DNA of 64,000 nucleotides from Jaapia argillacea MUCL 33604 (GCA_000697665.1 KL197726.1:134784-198783); one strand, 5' to 3'; positions 11,901 through 23,057 are shown, counted from the stretch's first letter. The notes: generated from the sequence alone by a model not told the origin. Numbers and translations: made by a program.

Positions 11901-14254
11901 TAGGAAGGCGTCGAGTTCCTTTTGCTCGGCTGGGGATAGGGGATAGGTTTTGCAGTTGATGGGTTTCCATCCTTCCCTTAATTCGATTGCATGATCCCAT
12001 GGACGTTTTATTGGGAAGTGTTCTGATGCCTTTTTTTCGAAGACCTTTTTATATTTCCAGTATTCCATAGGTATCATTTCCTTTAAGGTTTTTTCCTTCT
12101 GTCCCTGGGCGGCTTTCTCCGCTAGTTCGATGGATTTGTTTCTTTGGGCCCTTGCTGTGATGGTAGCAGGGTGTTTGTCTTCTTCAGGGTGTTTGTCATC
12201 TTCAGGTAATGGATTTCCCATTAGGGCCCAATGTACTTTGATTCCTTGATAGGTCCATGGTCATATTTCCTGATCTGGATCTGTGGTTTCATCTTTAGTC
12301 CATAATTCTGATGGGAGTGCTCCCATTCTTTGTGGTCTATGTCTTGTGGTTTTGTTTCCCTTGATTTTGATAGGTTCTGTTTCGCAGTTTTGAACCTTCA
12401 GGACTGGTTTGGCTCATGTGACAATAGGTCCTTCTTGAACCTGGCATGTGTCAGGGCATCGACTGAGATTAATTGTGTAGGTTTGCCAATCTATTTCAGG
12501 GTTGTGCTCTAGCAACCAATTGCTTCTGAGGATAACGTTCTCTTTTCCTATATTGGTCACATAGAATCGGTTGTCTTCCATGTGAGTTCCTTCTTCCTGT
12601 CCATGGATTCGGACTCCCAGTTCAACGTAGTAGCAGATTTCTCCGTTTGCATTTTCAGAATCGTCGACGTGGTGGACTGGGATTCAGGTTGGTAATTTTT
12701 GAAGGCTCATTTGTTTTTTGACAGCATACTTGTAGCTGATTAAGTTTCCAGTGGCCCTGCTGTCAATCAGGGCTTCGGTGGTGGTGGTTCGATTCTTTCC
12801 AATAAGTTCGATCTGGATACGTAGGGATGGGGTTCCCAAATTCTTTAGAGTGGAAATAGATAATAATTCGGGGGTATCCAAGACTTGGTATCGATTAAAG
12901 GAATCTCGTTTAACCTTCTCGTTCACCACAGGCGGAAGGTGGTTTAAAAACCCAATTTAGCAAATTCTTCTTTCACTGTTTGTACCATTTCCCATCTGTT
13001 ATCCTCTGCCGTATTTTGCAAGAGATCCCTGATCTCTTTTCCCATGTCCCTCGGTTCTTCTTCCTTCTCTTCCCCCACTTCAACAACTCGTGCTTGGAAG
13101 CGCCTTTTGAAGGGTTTCCTTCGTTTGTCCAGGCAGTCGTGGGAGAAGTGTCTGGGTTTCCTGCAGTAGAAGCATGCATTAGTGTCCCTTAACTTCTTGC
13201 GTTCTTGATCGTCCAGTCGTCTGAACTGTCCGGTGCGTCGATTCCTTCTGAAGCAGGTGGCATCTATGTCCATGGGGACGCCTTCCGATTGGTAGGGGCG
13301 TTGATAGTGGGGGGTGGGGTCGTCAGGGTATATGGGTTTGGCCGATCGGAATCTCCAGGATTTCTCAGCTGCGGCTTGTTGTCAGAGAAGGTCTTCTTGA
13401 ATGGCGGTGGCTTTGAAGTTGGCATAGTTAGATGGTGGGGTGGGAAGGTGGATGATGGTGTGTAGGATGTCCCAATTGAGTCCTTTCTTGAAGTACTTGA
13501 GTAGGGCGGCATTGTTAAACTCAGTGTAGTGGGCTAGGTCCTCGAACTTGGCAACATAGTCGTCGACGGAGGATCTTCCTTGTTGTAAATTCTGGATTTG
13601 CATCCTTGCGGTTCCTCCTTTGTCTAGCTCCTTGAACGCATCCTTGATGCGAGCGATAAATTTGTCCCATGAGTCCTTGCTTCCGTTGGCTTTGGTATAG
13701 GGGCCAGTGGGTTTCTCGTAGTCCTCAATGTATTTCATTGCCCAGGAACCAGTGGTACCTTCTTTCATGAAGGAGAGGGTATAGGCGATCTTGGCCCATT
13801 CATTTTTGAAGTCATCTGGATTGGCTCCAATGTTAAGTTTAACTTCTTGAACAAATTTATCAGTCCATCGGCAATCGCCGGTGAAGACTGATGGTGGGGC
13901 GAGTTTAGGTCCCTTGTTGGTAGCACCGGACATGACGTTGGTAGCGGGGGGTCTGGGTGGGGGTGGCGGAGGTGGTGGAGGTGGTGGCGGAACAGAAGAG
14001 ATCTGGGGTTGGGGATTTGGGGTATGTATGGGGTAGCTAGGTGGGTTGGGAGGAGGCGTGTTGTGGACGGGAGGTGTTTCTTCAGGATAGGTTTGCTGGG
14101 TAGGAGGGTTCTGTGTTGGGGAGTGTGAGTCCTCAGGTTCTTCGGTGATGGGGGCATTGGCGGGTTGAGCTTCCGCTTCTTCCTCGGTGGTTGAGTGGTC
14201 GTCGTCTGATGTTTCCAGGGCTCGGTAAGATGTTCTAGAAGCAGTTCTAGACAC
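8991..14254 (-). pseudogene. gag-pol region of the nested gypsy element
   Basis: Parts on the minus strand: gag at about 14,254-13,380 (proline-rich front, then a capsid-like stretch including WDKFIARIKDAFKELD), CCHC knuckle CFYCRKPRHFSHDC near 13,180, aspartic protease at about 12,930-12,680, reverse transcriptase at about 12,000-11,250 with YLDDILIF, RNase H at about 11,100-10,700 (YTDHKNLEYF), integrase at about 10,290-9,660 (TDRGPQFTSQ-type core, here SDRGPQFTSQ) and a chromodomain at about 9,250-9,060 (VKYLVWWKGYPDSENTWE). The chromodomain places it among chromoviruses, which may target methylated-histone chromatin. About half a dozen breaks in all. Confidence 0.9.
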
Positions 14255-15353
14255 TGCTTCTCATAGTTCTTGTAATCCTCGATCGCTGCCAACAGACTGT
14301 CTGCTGGGTTGTTGTGATGGTGGTTTGGGTCGAGGGGTTCCCCCTCCAGGGATTCTTTGATAGGGGTTAGACCATGGGGGTTGGGTAGGTGAAGGTGTGA
14401 TAAGTGGGGCGGGGGAGGCGATGGGGGGTGATACTGGGCTGGTTGGGGGCGGGGATCTGACAGTTTCGGGAGTGGTGGGTATCTGGGGCAAGACTTCTGG
14501 GTGAAGTCGGACATACTCCCAGAAATTGGGGAGGTCTGGGTGGAAGGTGAATTGGAACGGTTTTCCGAATTGGGTAAACCCTCGGTCACCTTTGATAACA
14601 AAGGGGTTTCAGTTAAAGTAGAATAGTCTGTTTGATTCGTCGTAATTGATCTGATCCTTAATGTGATCTTTGTACCTGTTAAGTTCTTGGAAGGTAGGTG
14701 GGTGGGTGCCAGCTGGAAGCGGGTGTTGTTGATAGATGGAGTTTGTGTGGGGATCAATCTTGACTGGTGTGCGAGGGTGGGGGGACTAATTCGATGCGTT
14801 GTCAGCAGAGTAGTTCTACTTCTTCTGCTTGTCAGTGTATCCTCTTGATGATGTTGTTGATTCATGTGCGGAGGGCAATAAGGTCGTTGGAAATGACGTT
14901 GAGTTGATGGTATAGTTGATCGAGTTCTTGGGTGACGAGGAGGAACGCGCTTAGAAAGGCGTCGATGTGGATCCTGACTTCTGCCAGTTTTGTGATCCAC
15001 TGATGGCCTGCAGTATAGTTAAGACACATGCAAGTTTGGAGGGTTTTCTGACTCGTCATTTTTTGGGGGATGGTGTGTAGTATTGGGTAGCAACAGGGGA
15101 TAATGCCATGGGGGTTTCTAGTTGTGGTCTGCTGACAGGGTAAAGGGTGTGTATGGCTCGTCGTTTGACAAATACAAACTGTTTGTTGTCGGAGTGTTGT
15201 ACTAGAAATAGGGGTCGGATGTTGAGGGTGTTAACGATGCTGGGGCGGGGTTCATTTGTTATGACAACGCGATATGATTCCAGGATGAGGGAGATTGCAG
15301 ATCCTGACTGCATCAGTGTCATAGGGTGAGTAGGGTGTGTAAGCTTGTCCAAG

Positions 15354-15759
15354 TGTTACGAGTGCCTTAGTGTTTAGCGAAGGTAGCAAGTAAGACTTGT
15401 AAGTCCTTTGGATACTTCACTCTACCAGATACTCAGGCTACGACGAATTGAGGCTATAGAGGAGGGCAAGAGCGCCTTTATATACTAGGGCCAGGAAGAG
15501 AGAACATAGTAGAATGGTACAGAAGGCACTAAGAATAGTGTCCAGGGAATATAAGAGAACCTGATAGAAAGGTAGAGAATAAGGTGGAAGGCCCAAAGGA
15601 TTGGTAACCAGCTGAATGAGGTATAAGACAAGGTTGAGCTAATAATAGGACAGCAAGATATAAATAGAACAGGTCTGAGGGAAGATGCGATAAGACAAGA
15701 TAAGATGTTTGCAATAAGATAAGATAATGAAAAATCAACGGGTATGCAAAGTCGTAACA
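15354..15759 (-). repeat. 5' LTR of the nested gypsy element
   Basis: 406 bases, ending in the same TGTTAC/GTAACA pair as the 3' LTR and followed by TCGAG at 15,760-15,764. The two LTRs differ in length by about 80 bases; over the shared part I counted roughly 18 differences, all transitions. Confidence 0.95.
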
Positions 15760-15913
15760 TCGAGTTGTTTGGTCATATTTGAGTTGGAGTCCCCTCTTGC
15801 CCTTGTCGATGTTATACTTGCTACCTGTTTCTGTGATTCTGATTTCTTGTACTGATTTGCTTCGTAGGTCGCTTCCAGACATTCAGTAGATGTAGTCCTT
15901 ATTGTCTACTACT

Positions 15914-17241
15914 TCAATCTACATCCATTGGCACTGTCTCCCCCCATTCAGCAAGCAGTCTCTTGTAATCCTCCCACATCTCGAGTGCAATTCTATCCCG
16001 CCTTGTATTGGCTCTTGCTCTCTCTGCAGCATTGGCTGGTCCTTCTGCAAGGTCTCCCCAGGCTACATCGTTGTCCTCATCCAATAGATCCCCCTGAAAT
16101 TTGTTGGCATCAATGTAGTCAGGATCAAACCTCCGAATGAAATTGTGGATTGCACATAATGCGGCAGGGATGCGAGTTTGAATGTCCATCCCATACTCAG
16201 GGGGAAGCACCAAAATCCTCCATTGCCATTTCATTACACCAAATATCCGCTCAATGACATTCTGAAGTGCAGCATGTCAGAGGTTGAACAGCTCTTGTGC
16301 ATTTCTTGGTCTACAAATACTCATGAGCTTTGAAAATTGAAATTCAATTATTTCGTACCTGAGGTTGGCCTGTTTCCATTCCTTCAGATGATAGCGGATG
16401 CCATGGTATGGAACCAGAAGTGCATCACACGTCCCAAACCCTGCATCAGCCAGGAGGTATTTCCCAGCAGGAATGCGGAGGTCATGGGTACGAGCATCGT
16501 TCCAGATGGCAGCATCTGATGTGGAGCCATCCCAGCCACAAAGCACATAGATGAAGAAGAATTCAAAGTCGCATGCGAATAGACAATTCTGGGAGAGAAA
16601 ACCCTTTCGGTTCCACATGTATGGCTGCATTGCAAGGGATGCAAAAGCTCGTATGTGGCTGCCATCCACAGCCCCAATACAGTCCCTGAAAAATCGAAAT
16701 CTTGAATCATTGCAAATTGCCTCTGAGATAGGCATAGCAGAGGTCAGGAACTGAACATGGGTGGGGTAGAAGGGGGCGGACGAAAAAAATTGAACCATTA
16801 TCTTGAAGTACCTGAGTTCCCCTGTCAGAAACTTGACTTGACAGACTGGATGCTGAAATACTCACCGAGAGATGGTACTGCTTGAATGTTGAAACCTCTC
16901 ACCCACATGGCGAGATGATAGTCCCATCACACATGAATACAAAAAAATTGCCAACTGTTCCTCTAGTGATACACCATTCCTTGATGGCCTAAAGCCATTT
17001 TCTTTCAGTACCTCTACTAGTCCTTCGAATACGTGAAGATTGACCCCCAGATTATGTCAGATTCGATCTTGATAAGCTCGAGAACCCACCCCTCCCCAGT
17101 AAGAATAGAGGTATGATATGCAACTCGGGGGGCAGCAGCAAAGGTCTGCTGATACAGAATAATGGCGAAGGCAATTGCATTGGTAATGACAAAGGCAAGG
17201 CGGCGTCGATAGTCTCGGTGTTGCTGAGGTGGGAGAGGCAT
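15914..17241 (-). pseudogene. PIF/Harbinger DDE transposase, broken
   Basis: The transposase of the Harbinger element cuts and rejoins DNA at the TIRs. Reading from 17,241: an N-terminal helical region (MPLPPQQHRDYRRRLAF), then HVFEGLVEVLKENG and the HTH-like GLSSRHVGERFQHS. The DDE fold follows, with the first Asp in CIGAVDGSHI, GWDGSTSDAAIWND, the second Asp in LADAGFGT, and VIERIFG at the glutamate position. Introns of about 50-90 bases separate the parts, for example one ending just before 16,320. Two lesions are visible. The frame changes near 17,045, before HVFEGL. A TGA stands at 16,277-16,279 where relatives have Arg (LFNL-stop-HAALQN), consistent with CGA to TGA. The C-terminal tail ends at 15,914. 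Confidence 0.85.
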
Positions 17242-17327
17242 CGTTGTGTGTTGCCTAATCGAGACACACACAGGAGATAACGGAAGCCGGCCGTAAGCGA
17301 GGTTCACGTGGTCAAACCTTCTGACTG

Positions 17328-17371
17328 TTTTCCCGAGGATTCAAGTTGAGATTGATTGTGTGAACAAGGCC
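17328..17371 (-). repeat. Harbinger right terminal inverted repeat
   Basis: This is the right end of the element, an inverted copy of 4,437-4,480, followed by TAA at 17,372-17,374. Confidence 0.95.
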
Positions 17372-17477
17372 TAAAGTAGCGGGAATAAAGTAGCGGGAAT
17401 TATCCCAGTAGCCTTCGCCACCCACGAACTACAGCTACAAGCCTCAGAGCCTTTCCGGTCTAACATATATTATTGCC

Positions 17478-18825
17478 ATGCCAGTTGTCTCCTTCCTTCT
17501 CGAGCTACCAGACGAGCTCGTGGACCACGTCGTTGGTTATGTCGAAAGAAGCTCCGACCTTCTCGCACTCGCCCTCACATGTTGCCGACTCAAAGAAATC
17601 ATCATCCCCGATCATCTCAAACACAGAGAGATGACCATCGTTTTGGACGACTTGGACGAGCTCGAGCAACTCATACTTCGGCCACGTTTGGCTCGGAATG
17701 TCAGGGCTATTGTGATCTACCATCCAGAAAAAGGGTGGGGAAAGGAGGAGAAGGTTGTTGCAGAGTCCCGGGTCGCTTTGGCTCTTTCCCTAATGCCGAA
17801 TTTGATCCAGTTCCGCTGGGATCTGGACAGTGACCCGGCGACAAAGGGTTTGATTTGGGAAATGCTGCGCACCTCTTGCCATTGTCTTCGCCGTTTGGAG
17901 TTCGTAAATTCCCCCCCAACTAGGGATGCCTCTGTGTCAAAGGTGAGGTATCTCCCCTCGGTGTGCTCAGATAGCTCACACTTGTTCCTAGATTTTCGAC
18001 CTTCGGAATCTCACATGGATAGATCTAATCCTCCACATACCGCATCGAGGAGAGGTCGAGGCATATGTGGTCGCCATCAAAAACTTCTCCCTAGGGTGCC
18101 CCAGTCTCTCACATCTCACATTCACGTTCGACAATCTCATCTCATTCGAAGCGATATTGCGTGAGGTGTTTTGGCCTCGTCTGGAACACATACTTCTCCG
18201 CAACATATCATGCCACCCCGCAACTTTACACACCTTTTTGACTCGTCACACGACAATCAAGTACTTCCTATTCTTCCGCTTTGTCGCGGAGTCGGCTATG
18301 CAAGACTCGATCTATCCCCCGCTAGCTCCGGGTGTTCTTCCCAACTTACAACGTCTGTGCCTCCAACACCGAAACCTTCGTCATCGTATCGATCCCCTCC
18401 TTCAGCACGCCTCTTGGCCTGATCTGCGTTGGGTGTATTTCTCTCAGGTATCATGCCTATCGCAACCCTTCAAAGCCTTCCTCGCCCGACATCCATCCAT
18501 CGAGGACTTGACCATTCAGAGTAGTGTTGCCGCGGATAGTCCGCATGGGCTCTTGTCGGGTCTTCTTCCGGACACCTTGCCGAGATTGAGAAGTTTTATG
18601 GGAGAGGGCTCCGATTATCGTATCGTCTGCCTAGCAGGGAGTCCTCTTGAATCCCTCCTTATCGATGGCCGAGAACTACAATTTGCAGAAACAGAACAAG
18701 CTCTTCGACGAGTTGCACCCACTCTACTCAGTCTGAGCTTCTTTCCTAGCCCTGATGCGGGGGCGCTTGAGGCGTTCAGACGCAAAGTCCCCGAGTTGAG
18801 GGCTAAACCTCATTTCAACTTGTAG
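17478..18825 (+). CDS. F-box-like / LRR-like protein
   Basis: Two exons, 17,478-17,942 and 17,992-18,825, joined across a 49-base GTGAGG..TAG intron, give about 432 residues. Residues 6-45 fit an F-box (LLELPDELVDHVVGYVERSS, then LALTCCRLKEIIIPDHL). F-box proteins link substrates to SCF ubiquitin ligases through Skp1. The rest has leucine-rich, irregular repeats with phrases such as HTFLTRHTTIKYF and FLARHPSIEDLTI, typical of the large, fast-evolving F-box families of Agaricomycetes. Its paralogue lies at 39,521-40,954, with the same intron position and phase. It begins about 100 bases after the Harbinger end. Substrate unknown. Confidence 0.8.
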
Positions 18826-18939
18826 CTATGTGTCTGTTCACTTTACGATTCATCAATCGATATTTCCGCCGTCATAGGCGTCTAGTCGTTGCCACCATTC
18901 ATTCATCCAGTCCTGATGGTCGTCGGCGCTGCTCTAGTA

Positions 18940-19110
18940 ATCCCAAGTGTGCCACACATTATCCCCGTCCATGGCATCGCTTTCCCCCACCTTATCGGTT
19001 GCCATCTGAACTCGTTGGCCATATCCTCGATCATTTGACGGATACCACGACGTCCTCGCCATTACAGATACCCTGCCGTCTTACTGTAATAGCGCCCTCA
19101 TCCTAATTAC
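18940..19110 (+). pseudogene. possible F-box gene relic
   Basis: A short frame includes RLPSELVGHILDHLTDT, which looks like the first half of an F-box, and then stops near 19,106 without the rest of the domain. There is no continuing frame in the next 500 bases. Either a decayed start of a third F-box gene or a chance match. Confidence 0.35.
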
Positions 19111-19296
19111 ATACCCCGAAGTCTTGGGTAGCTCTCCTTCAAGGGCGGAATGTTGGAAATCTTGAAGCCAAGTAGGGAGGGGAGAAGTCCAGACGGAGTA
19201 AATTCTCCATAACTTTCCACGTATAGGGGGACTCGCAGTGCCGCGATGTGGAAGAGCTTGTGGAAGGTGGCGTGACATTACATTGTGTGTGGATGA

Positions 19297-19310
19297 CCTA
19301 ATCTAATCAG
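19297..19310 (+). promoter_or_regulatory. shared CTAATCTAATC promoter motif, copy A
   Basis: CTAATCTAATCAGCC aligns with copy B upstream of the second paralogue. It lies 360 bases before the ATG at 19,670. Function is inferred only from recurrence. Confidence 0.4.
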
Positions 19311-19545
19311 CCACACCATGTCACACTCTTCTCACTGGTGTCCCCGCCCATCAATTCTGGCCCCGTCAAGGTCATGTCCGGTTCCGTCAAAAGCTATGTC
19401 TCAATAATGGCACCTTCATTGCCCTTCTGCATCCGCGACAATACGTATATTCAACCACGCGTCTACGTGCCTTACCCTCCGACGCCGCGATACCCGTCAT
19501 CTTCGTAGCCACCAGTTTCTTGCATTGCCGACATTTATAATGTGG

Positions 19546-19552
19546 TATAAAG
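19546..19552 (+). promoter_or_regulatory. TATA box of paralogue A
   Basis: TATAAAG 118 bases before the ATG; the same heptamer precedes paralogues B and C. Confidence 0.5.
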
Positions 19553-19669
19553 TCAACAGGGCTTTTCTCGTTCCACAATATCCTCACGGACCCGACCCGA
19601 CCCAACCATCCGAATCTCCTTGGTTGGTGCATTATCTTCCTCCTTTTACCTCTAGCTTTCCGATACCAT

Positions 19670-20618
19670 ATGGCTAAACACCATTTTCTCTGCTGCCTCC
19701 CACTCCGCCTCGGAGCCATCCTCATCTCCCTTTTCCAATCTCTGCTGAACGGTTCCGCAGCGGCCCTAGCCTGGTATATCCTCATCCGGAGCCTTAAAAG
19801 TATGTCTCTTGTGTTTCTATCTACTATCCGGTCCCAACGTCACCCCACAGCGCACATCCTAAGCCCCGACGCCACTCAAATACCCATTCTGACCTTTGCG
19901 GTCCTCACCACCTTCATAGCCGTATTCTGCTTCATCGGTTTCCTAGGCGCCACCTGCAAACGGCTGGGCTACATAAATTTCTACGCCCATATACTGTCGG
20001 TTGTGTTCTTCATCAAGACTGCCGTCGTAGTCGTCGAAATTGTGTTGCTGTTTGTGAAACAGCACGACCTGTTGGACAGTTGTGTACAGGCGGGAAACGA
20101 GGAGGCCGATTGTGAAAATTATTTGACGGAGAGTAAGTGGATTGTGGTGGTTAGTTCTCTGGTTCCCATCCTTGTTGAAGCCTGTACGTCTGTCTCCGTC
20201 TTCTCTGATATATTCAAATCTTAACCTCATCCCGCCCCGCTGAATCATAGACGGTCTCGTCATCATTTATCAATATCGCTCGCAACTCCACCAACGCGAT
20301 TCCCAAGGGTTCCGAGAAGCCAAGCTCAAACCGCTGGTTGCTGGCAAAGGATCATGTTCCTATCATCCAGTTGGTCTTGAAGGGTTCGACGTCGAGCCTT
20401 TCGTCGGAGATTATTCAGTACGATCTTCTTTGGGAACCTTGTCTCGGCTTATATCGGAGTCGTATTATGAGAAGACGCTGAGCCAGACGAGCTTGCCGTA
20501 TCCGGGCGATATTGAGGGGCTTCAAGAGGACGAGATAAGCTTGAAAGGGGGGAATACGGGTGGGCTGTATGGCTTTGGGGGTGGTCCGAGTTGCGTGTAT
20601 AATGTGGGACGTGTGTAG
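19670..20618 (+). CDS. four-span membrane protein, paralogue A
   Basis: Exons 19,670-19,799, 19,851-20,183 and 20,251-20,618 give 276 residues. Four hydrophobic segments are visible: RLGAILISLFQSLLNG near residue 12, FAVLTTFIAVFCFIGFLG near 58, SVVFFIKTAVVVVEIVLL near 88, and VVVSSLVPILVEACYGLVII near 135. The loop before the last span has a cysteine pair (SCVQAGNEEADCEN), and a cytosolic HFLCCLPLRLG motif opens the protein; paired cysteines there could be lipidated. The tail after residue 155 is polar and variable. The plan resembles tetraspanin/MARVEL-like fungal proteins, but I cannot name a family. Paralogues start at 21,548 and 25,300. Confidence 0.8.
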
Positions 20619-21142
20619 GGTGCTGGCCCGTTGGTGACCAGTTTAGCTGTGTTGGCCTTGGTCTTCCAGGGATATATTTCTACAGGACTTGCGGACTGTT
20701 AGGGTACATAGGCAGGCTACTCTTTCCAGGTTTACTTTCATCACTTCCCATACTGTCCCATACTTGGTTCTTATTCATACATCACCGTGTAGCCATTAGT
20801 TATTTAGCACTGTACCCATAGTCTTGTCCAAAATCCAGGTGAAAACCATGGCAATACTAGATACCTTTATTCGTATGTTGCCAGTGCTTGAACGCTAGCA
20901 CGCTCCCTACATCTACTGGGTACAATGATCGATGTTCGGAGCCGACATCGCCCAAACATACAAAGAACATTAATCAATCCAACAAACACAAAGAACATGG
21001 AGGGTTCTCAGTGTTTGTGGGGTGTTTGATCGATGTTTGGAGGCCAACGACGGGTCATTAGGCCCAGTGTACGGGTTGAAACGTTGAAACGTTGAATGGC
21101 GGAATGACCTTATCTTATGAAGGTTGAAATTCTATGTAATAT

Positions 21143-21160
21143 CCAATCTAATCTTATCAG
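21143..21160 (+). promoter_or_regulatory. shared CTAATCTAATC promoter motif, copy B
   Basis: CCAATCTAATCTTATCAG, 388 bases before the ATG at 21,548. A close inverted match lies upstream of the dehydrogenase gene at 35,613-35,629. Confidence 0.4.
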
Positions 21161-21462
21161 CCCCGTTGCCATGCGCATTGCTTCATCACTTCCTGCCACC
21201 AACACTGGCCATCCCAGCTTCGTCGGGTTCACTGGTTTCTCCAAAGCTGTGCTCCCTCTCGTCGCCGACCTCGTCGCCCATACGCCTCGGTCTTACGCGT
21301 CGCCGCGTCCTCTGTTCTCTCGGGTCCAACGGCTTCGGCGGTTCTAATTTATGCAAAGATCCTGTGTCGTCCTTTACTTAACTCTGATGGATGGCATCCC
21401 CGCGACGCCCGGTCTTACATGCTTCTGTGATAATGCATGCATTGCCTCGAGGATGAGCGCGA

Positions 21463-21469
21463 TATAAAG
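21463..21469 (+). promoter_or_regulatory. TATA box of paralogue B
   Basis: TATAAAG, 79 bases before the ATG. Confidence 0.5.
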
Positions 21470-21547
21470 GTGCTGAGATATTCGGTTATATCTCATCCTC
21501 ACCGCACCCAGTCTACTGTACAAACCAGTTCACGACCACTGACGAGC

Positions 21548-22516
21548 ATGGCTAAACATCACTTCCTCTGCTGCCTCCCGCTCCGTCTCGGAGCTCTGCT
21601 CCTCTCCCTCTTCCAATTTATTGTGAACGCCTGTGCGGCAGGGATGGCGTGGTACATCCTCGCCGAGAACCACAACAGTACGTCATTTCCCTCACCATCT
21701 GACAGAAAATGTGCTAAATCGTCCTTTGATTCGAAAAGCCCACATCCTAAACACATCCTCCCTCAAAAACTCCGTTATAACGTTCGCCATCACAACAACC
21801 CTAACCGCCATCTACTGCTTCATCGGTTTCCTCGGCGCGATCCTCAAACGTACATCCTACATTGCCATTTACGCCCAAATCTTGGCAGTATTCTTCGGCA
21901 TCAAACTCATCGTCGCCATATTCGAGATCATCGCGCTATACAAGAATCCCGACGGGTTGTTGAAAGTTTGCGTGGATAACGGGAATTCGACGAGCGATTG
22001 TGAGAACTCGTTGAATCAGAGCAAGTGGATTCTTATCCTTGGTTTTTTGGTTCCCGTTCTTGTCGAGGGATGTACGTGCTTCTTTCCCTCACCTTCAGTT
22101 TTATGCCACGAGCTCATACATTCCCCTCTCGCTCCCTCTCAGACGGGCTCCTGATTATCTACCAATACGGCTCCCAACTCGAAGAACGCGATTCCAAGCG
22201 CGCCAGCATCATCTCGCTCGAAACAGGCAACGCCTTCTCCTACGCTTCCGTCAAACCGAGCTCTGAGCTCCTATACGGGGACGCACCCAAACACCAAGGG
22301 TTATATGCCCAAGCTAGGGGAAGCACCGAAGCGTTGAGCAAGCCGCTTGTTGGGAATTACTCGGATCCTTATTCCGACAAGCCTGAGGAGGGGAGTGTGC
22401 ATGCGAACCTCCCGCATATGGGTCCTGGGATACCTGTGTACGGGAATGCTGGTGGAAGGCAGGGTGCGAATACGAGTGGGTTGCCGCCCGCGTATGGGAA
22501 TGCGGGTCATGTGTAG
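21548..22516 (+). CDS. four-span membrane protein, paralogue B
   Basis: Exons 21,548-21,677, 21,739-22,071 and 22,143-22,516 give 278 residues. Intron positions and phases match paralogue A exactly, and exons 1 and 2 have the same lengths (130 and 333). The start MAKHHFLCCLPLRLGAL is nearly identical to A. Four spans follow (LLLSLFQFIVNACAAGMAW, TFAITTTLTAIYCFIGFLG, IYAQILAVFFGIKLIVAIFE, WILILGFLVPVLVEGCYGLL). The loop cysteines are kept (VCVDNGNSTSDCEN). The tail is Gly/Tyr/Pro-rich (PPAYGNAGHV at the end), unlike A. Such tails vary fast between paralogues; a role at the membrane or wall is only a guess. Confidence 0.85.
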
Positions 22517-23057
22517 GTGTGCGTTGTAAGGAGAAGAGTGGCTCCGTCTGTGCTACCATACCGACTGGGATACCTCGAGGGTTGTATCGTGTTGTACGAG
22601 TCGGACAGTGGTGTAGATAGTTCATAGTTCCGTCTTCGATTGCGGTTGCTTTCATTAGGTCCTTGGTGTATAGTCTGGTACCACTTGTAGCTATTTATCG
22701 CATGGCTTTAACATCCGTGTCCTCGTTGGCCCTCAACCATTGCAGCGGCGTCGAAGCGATGCCCGCCAGTTTCAGAGATAACTCATCGTGGTTCAACCGT
22801 CTGACCGCTACTCAGCGAGCAAACTGAAGCAGAATAGAACCAGATTTTTCTCGTTATGCGCGGGTGCGAGGGTCGGAGAGCAGAATCCTCCCGAGGAACA
22901 ATGATATGCTCACGGATGCCGAGTTAAGATTCAAGAAATGCTCCGAGCCGTTGGTGGTGCTGCTAACATCCACTGCGACTTGAGAGACACAAACGAAGGA
23001 CCTCGTGGGCTCACAAAAACCGCACAACAATCGTACATGTTCCAAACAGTCGGCTCC
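22517..23057. other. 3' flank shared with the epoxide hydrolase pseudogene
   Basis: No gene seen. About 22,745-23,045 is clearly similar to 37,090-37,390, beyond the coding part of the two epoxide hydrolase copies, so the duplication that made the pseudogene included downstream DNA. Confidence 0.65.

Larger units (their letters stand above)
5896..15759 (-). mobile_element. chromodomain Ty3/gypsy LTR retrotransposon, nested in the Harbinger
   Basis: A full-length but decayed element on the minus strand, about 9.86 kb. LTRs (TGTTAC..GTAACA) lie at 15,354-15,759 (5') and 5,896-6,382 (3'), flanked by the 5-base duplication TCGAG at 5,891-5,895 and 15,760-15,764. Order on the minus strand: LTR, proline-rich leader frames, gag with CCHC knuckle, protease, reverse transcriptase/RNase H, integrase, chromodomain, a further 2.5-kb 3' region with its own knuckle frame, polypurine tract, LTR. 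The coding part is interrupted about half a dozen times, so it is a fossil. Nearly all LTR differences are CG-type transitions, which makes total divergence a poor clock; the insertion may be younger than it looks. Confidence 0.95.
4437..17371. mobile_element. PIF/Harbinger DNA transposon, carrying a nested LTR element
   Basis: Both ends begin GGCCTTGTTCACACAA and match as inverted repeats: the first 28 bases are identical and similarity runs to about 44. A three-base TAA lies immediately outside each end (4,434-4,436 and 17,372-17,374), the target duplication expected of PIF/Harbinger elements. Inside are a Myb/SANT-type gene on the plus strand and a DDE transposase gene on the minus strand, the usual two-gene Harbinger set, arranged tail to tail. 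Removing the nested LTR element and one TCGAG copy leaves about 3.07 kb, a normal size. Both genes are damaged, so the element cannot move by itself. Confidence 0.95.
19110..19669. other. intergenic, promoter of the first four-span gene
   Basis: No gene seen. CCTAATCTAATCAG lies at 19,297-19,310 (360 bases before the next ATG) and TATAAAG at 19,546-19,552 (118 before it). Confidence 0.6.
20619..21547. other. intergenic with a small palindromic cluster
   Basis: No gene seen. At 20,926-21,045 TGATCGATGTT(C/T)GG occurs twice, and CCAACAAACACAAAGAAC (20,979-20,996) pairs with 21,004-21,022 as an imperfect inverted repeat; it could be a MITE remnant. The B copy of the promoter motif is at 21,143-21,160 and TATAAAG at 21,463-21,469. 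Confidence 0.45.

Noticed and set aside
13950-13995. GGTGG-rich simple repeat
   Set aside because: It is the proline run in the gag of the nested LTR element, not an independent feature.
15330-15353. Primer binding site after the 5' LTR
   Set aside because: The sequence next to the LTR did not clearly match the 3' end of any tRNA I could recall, so none is claimed.
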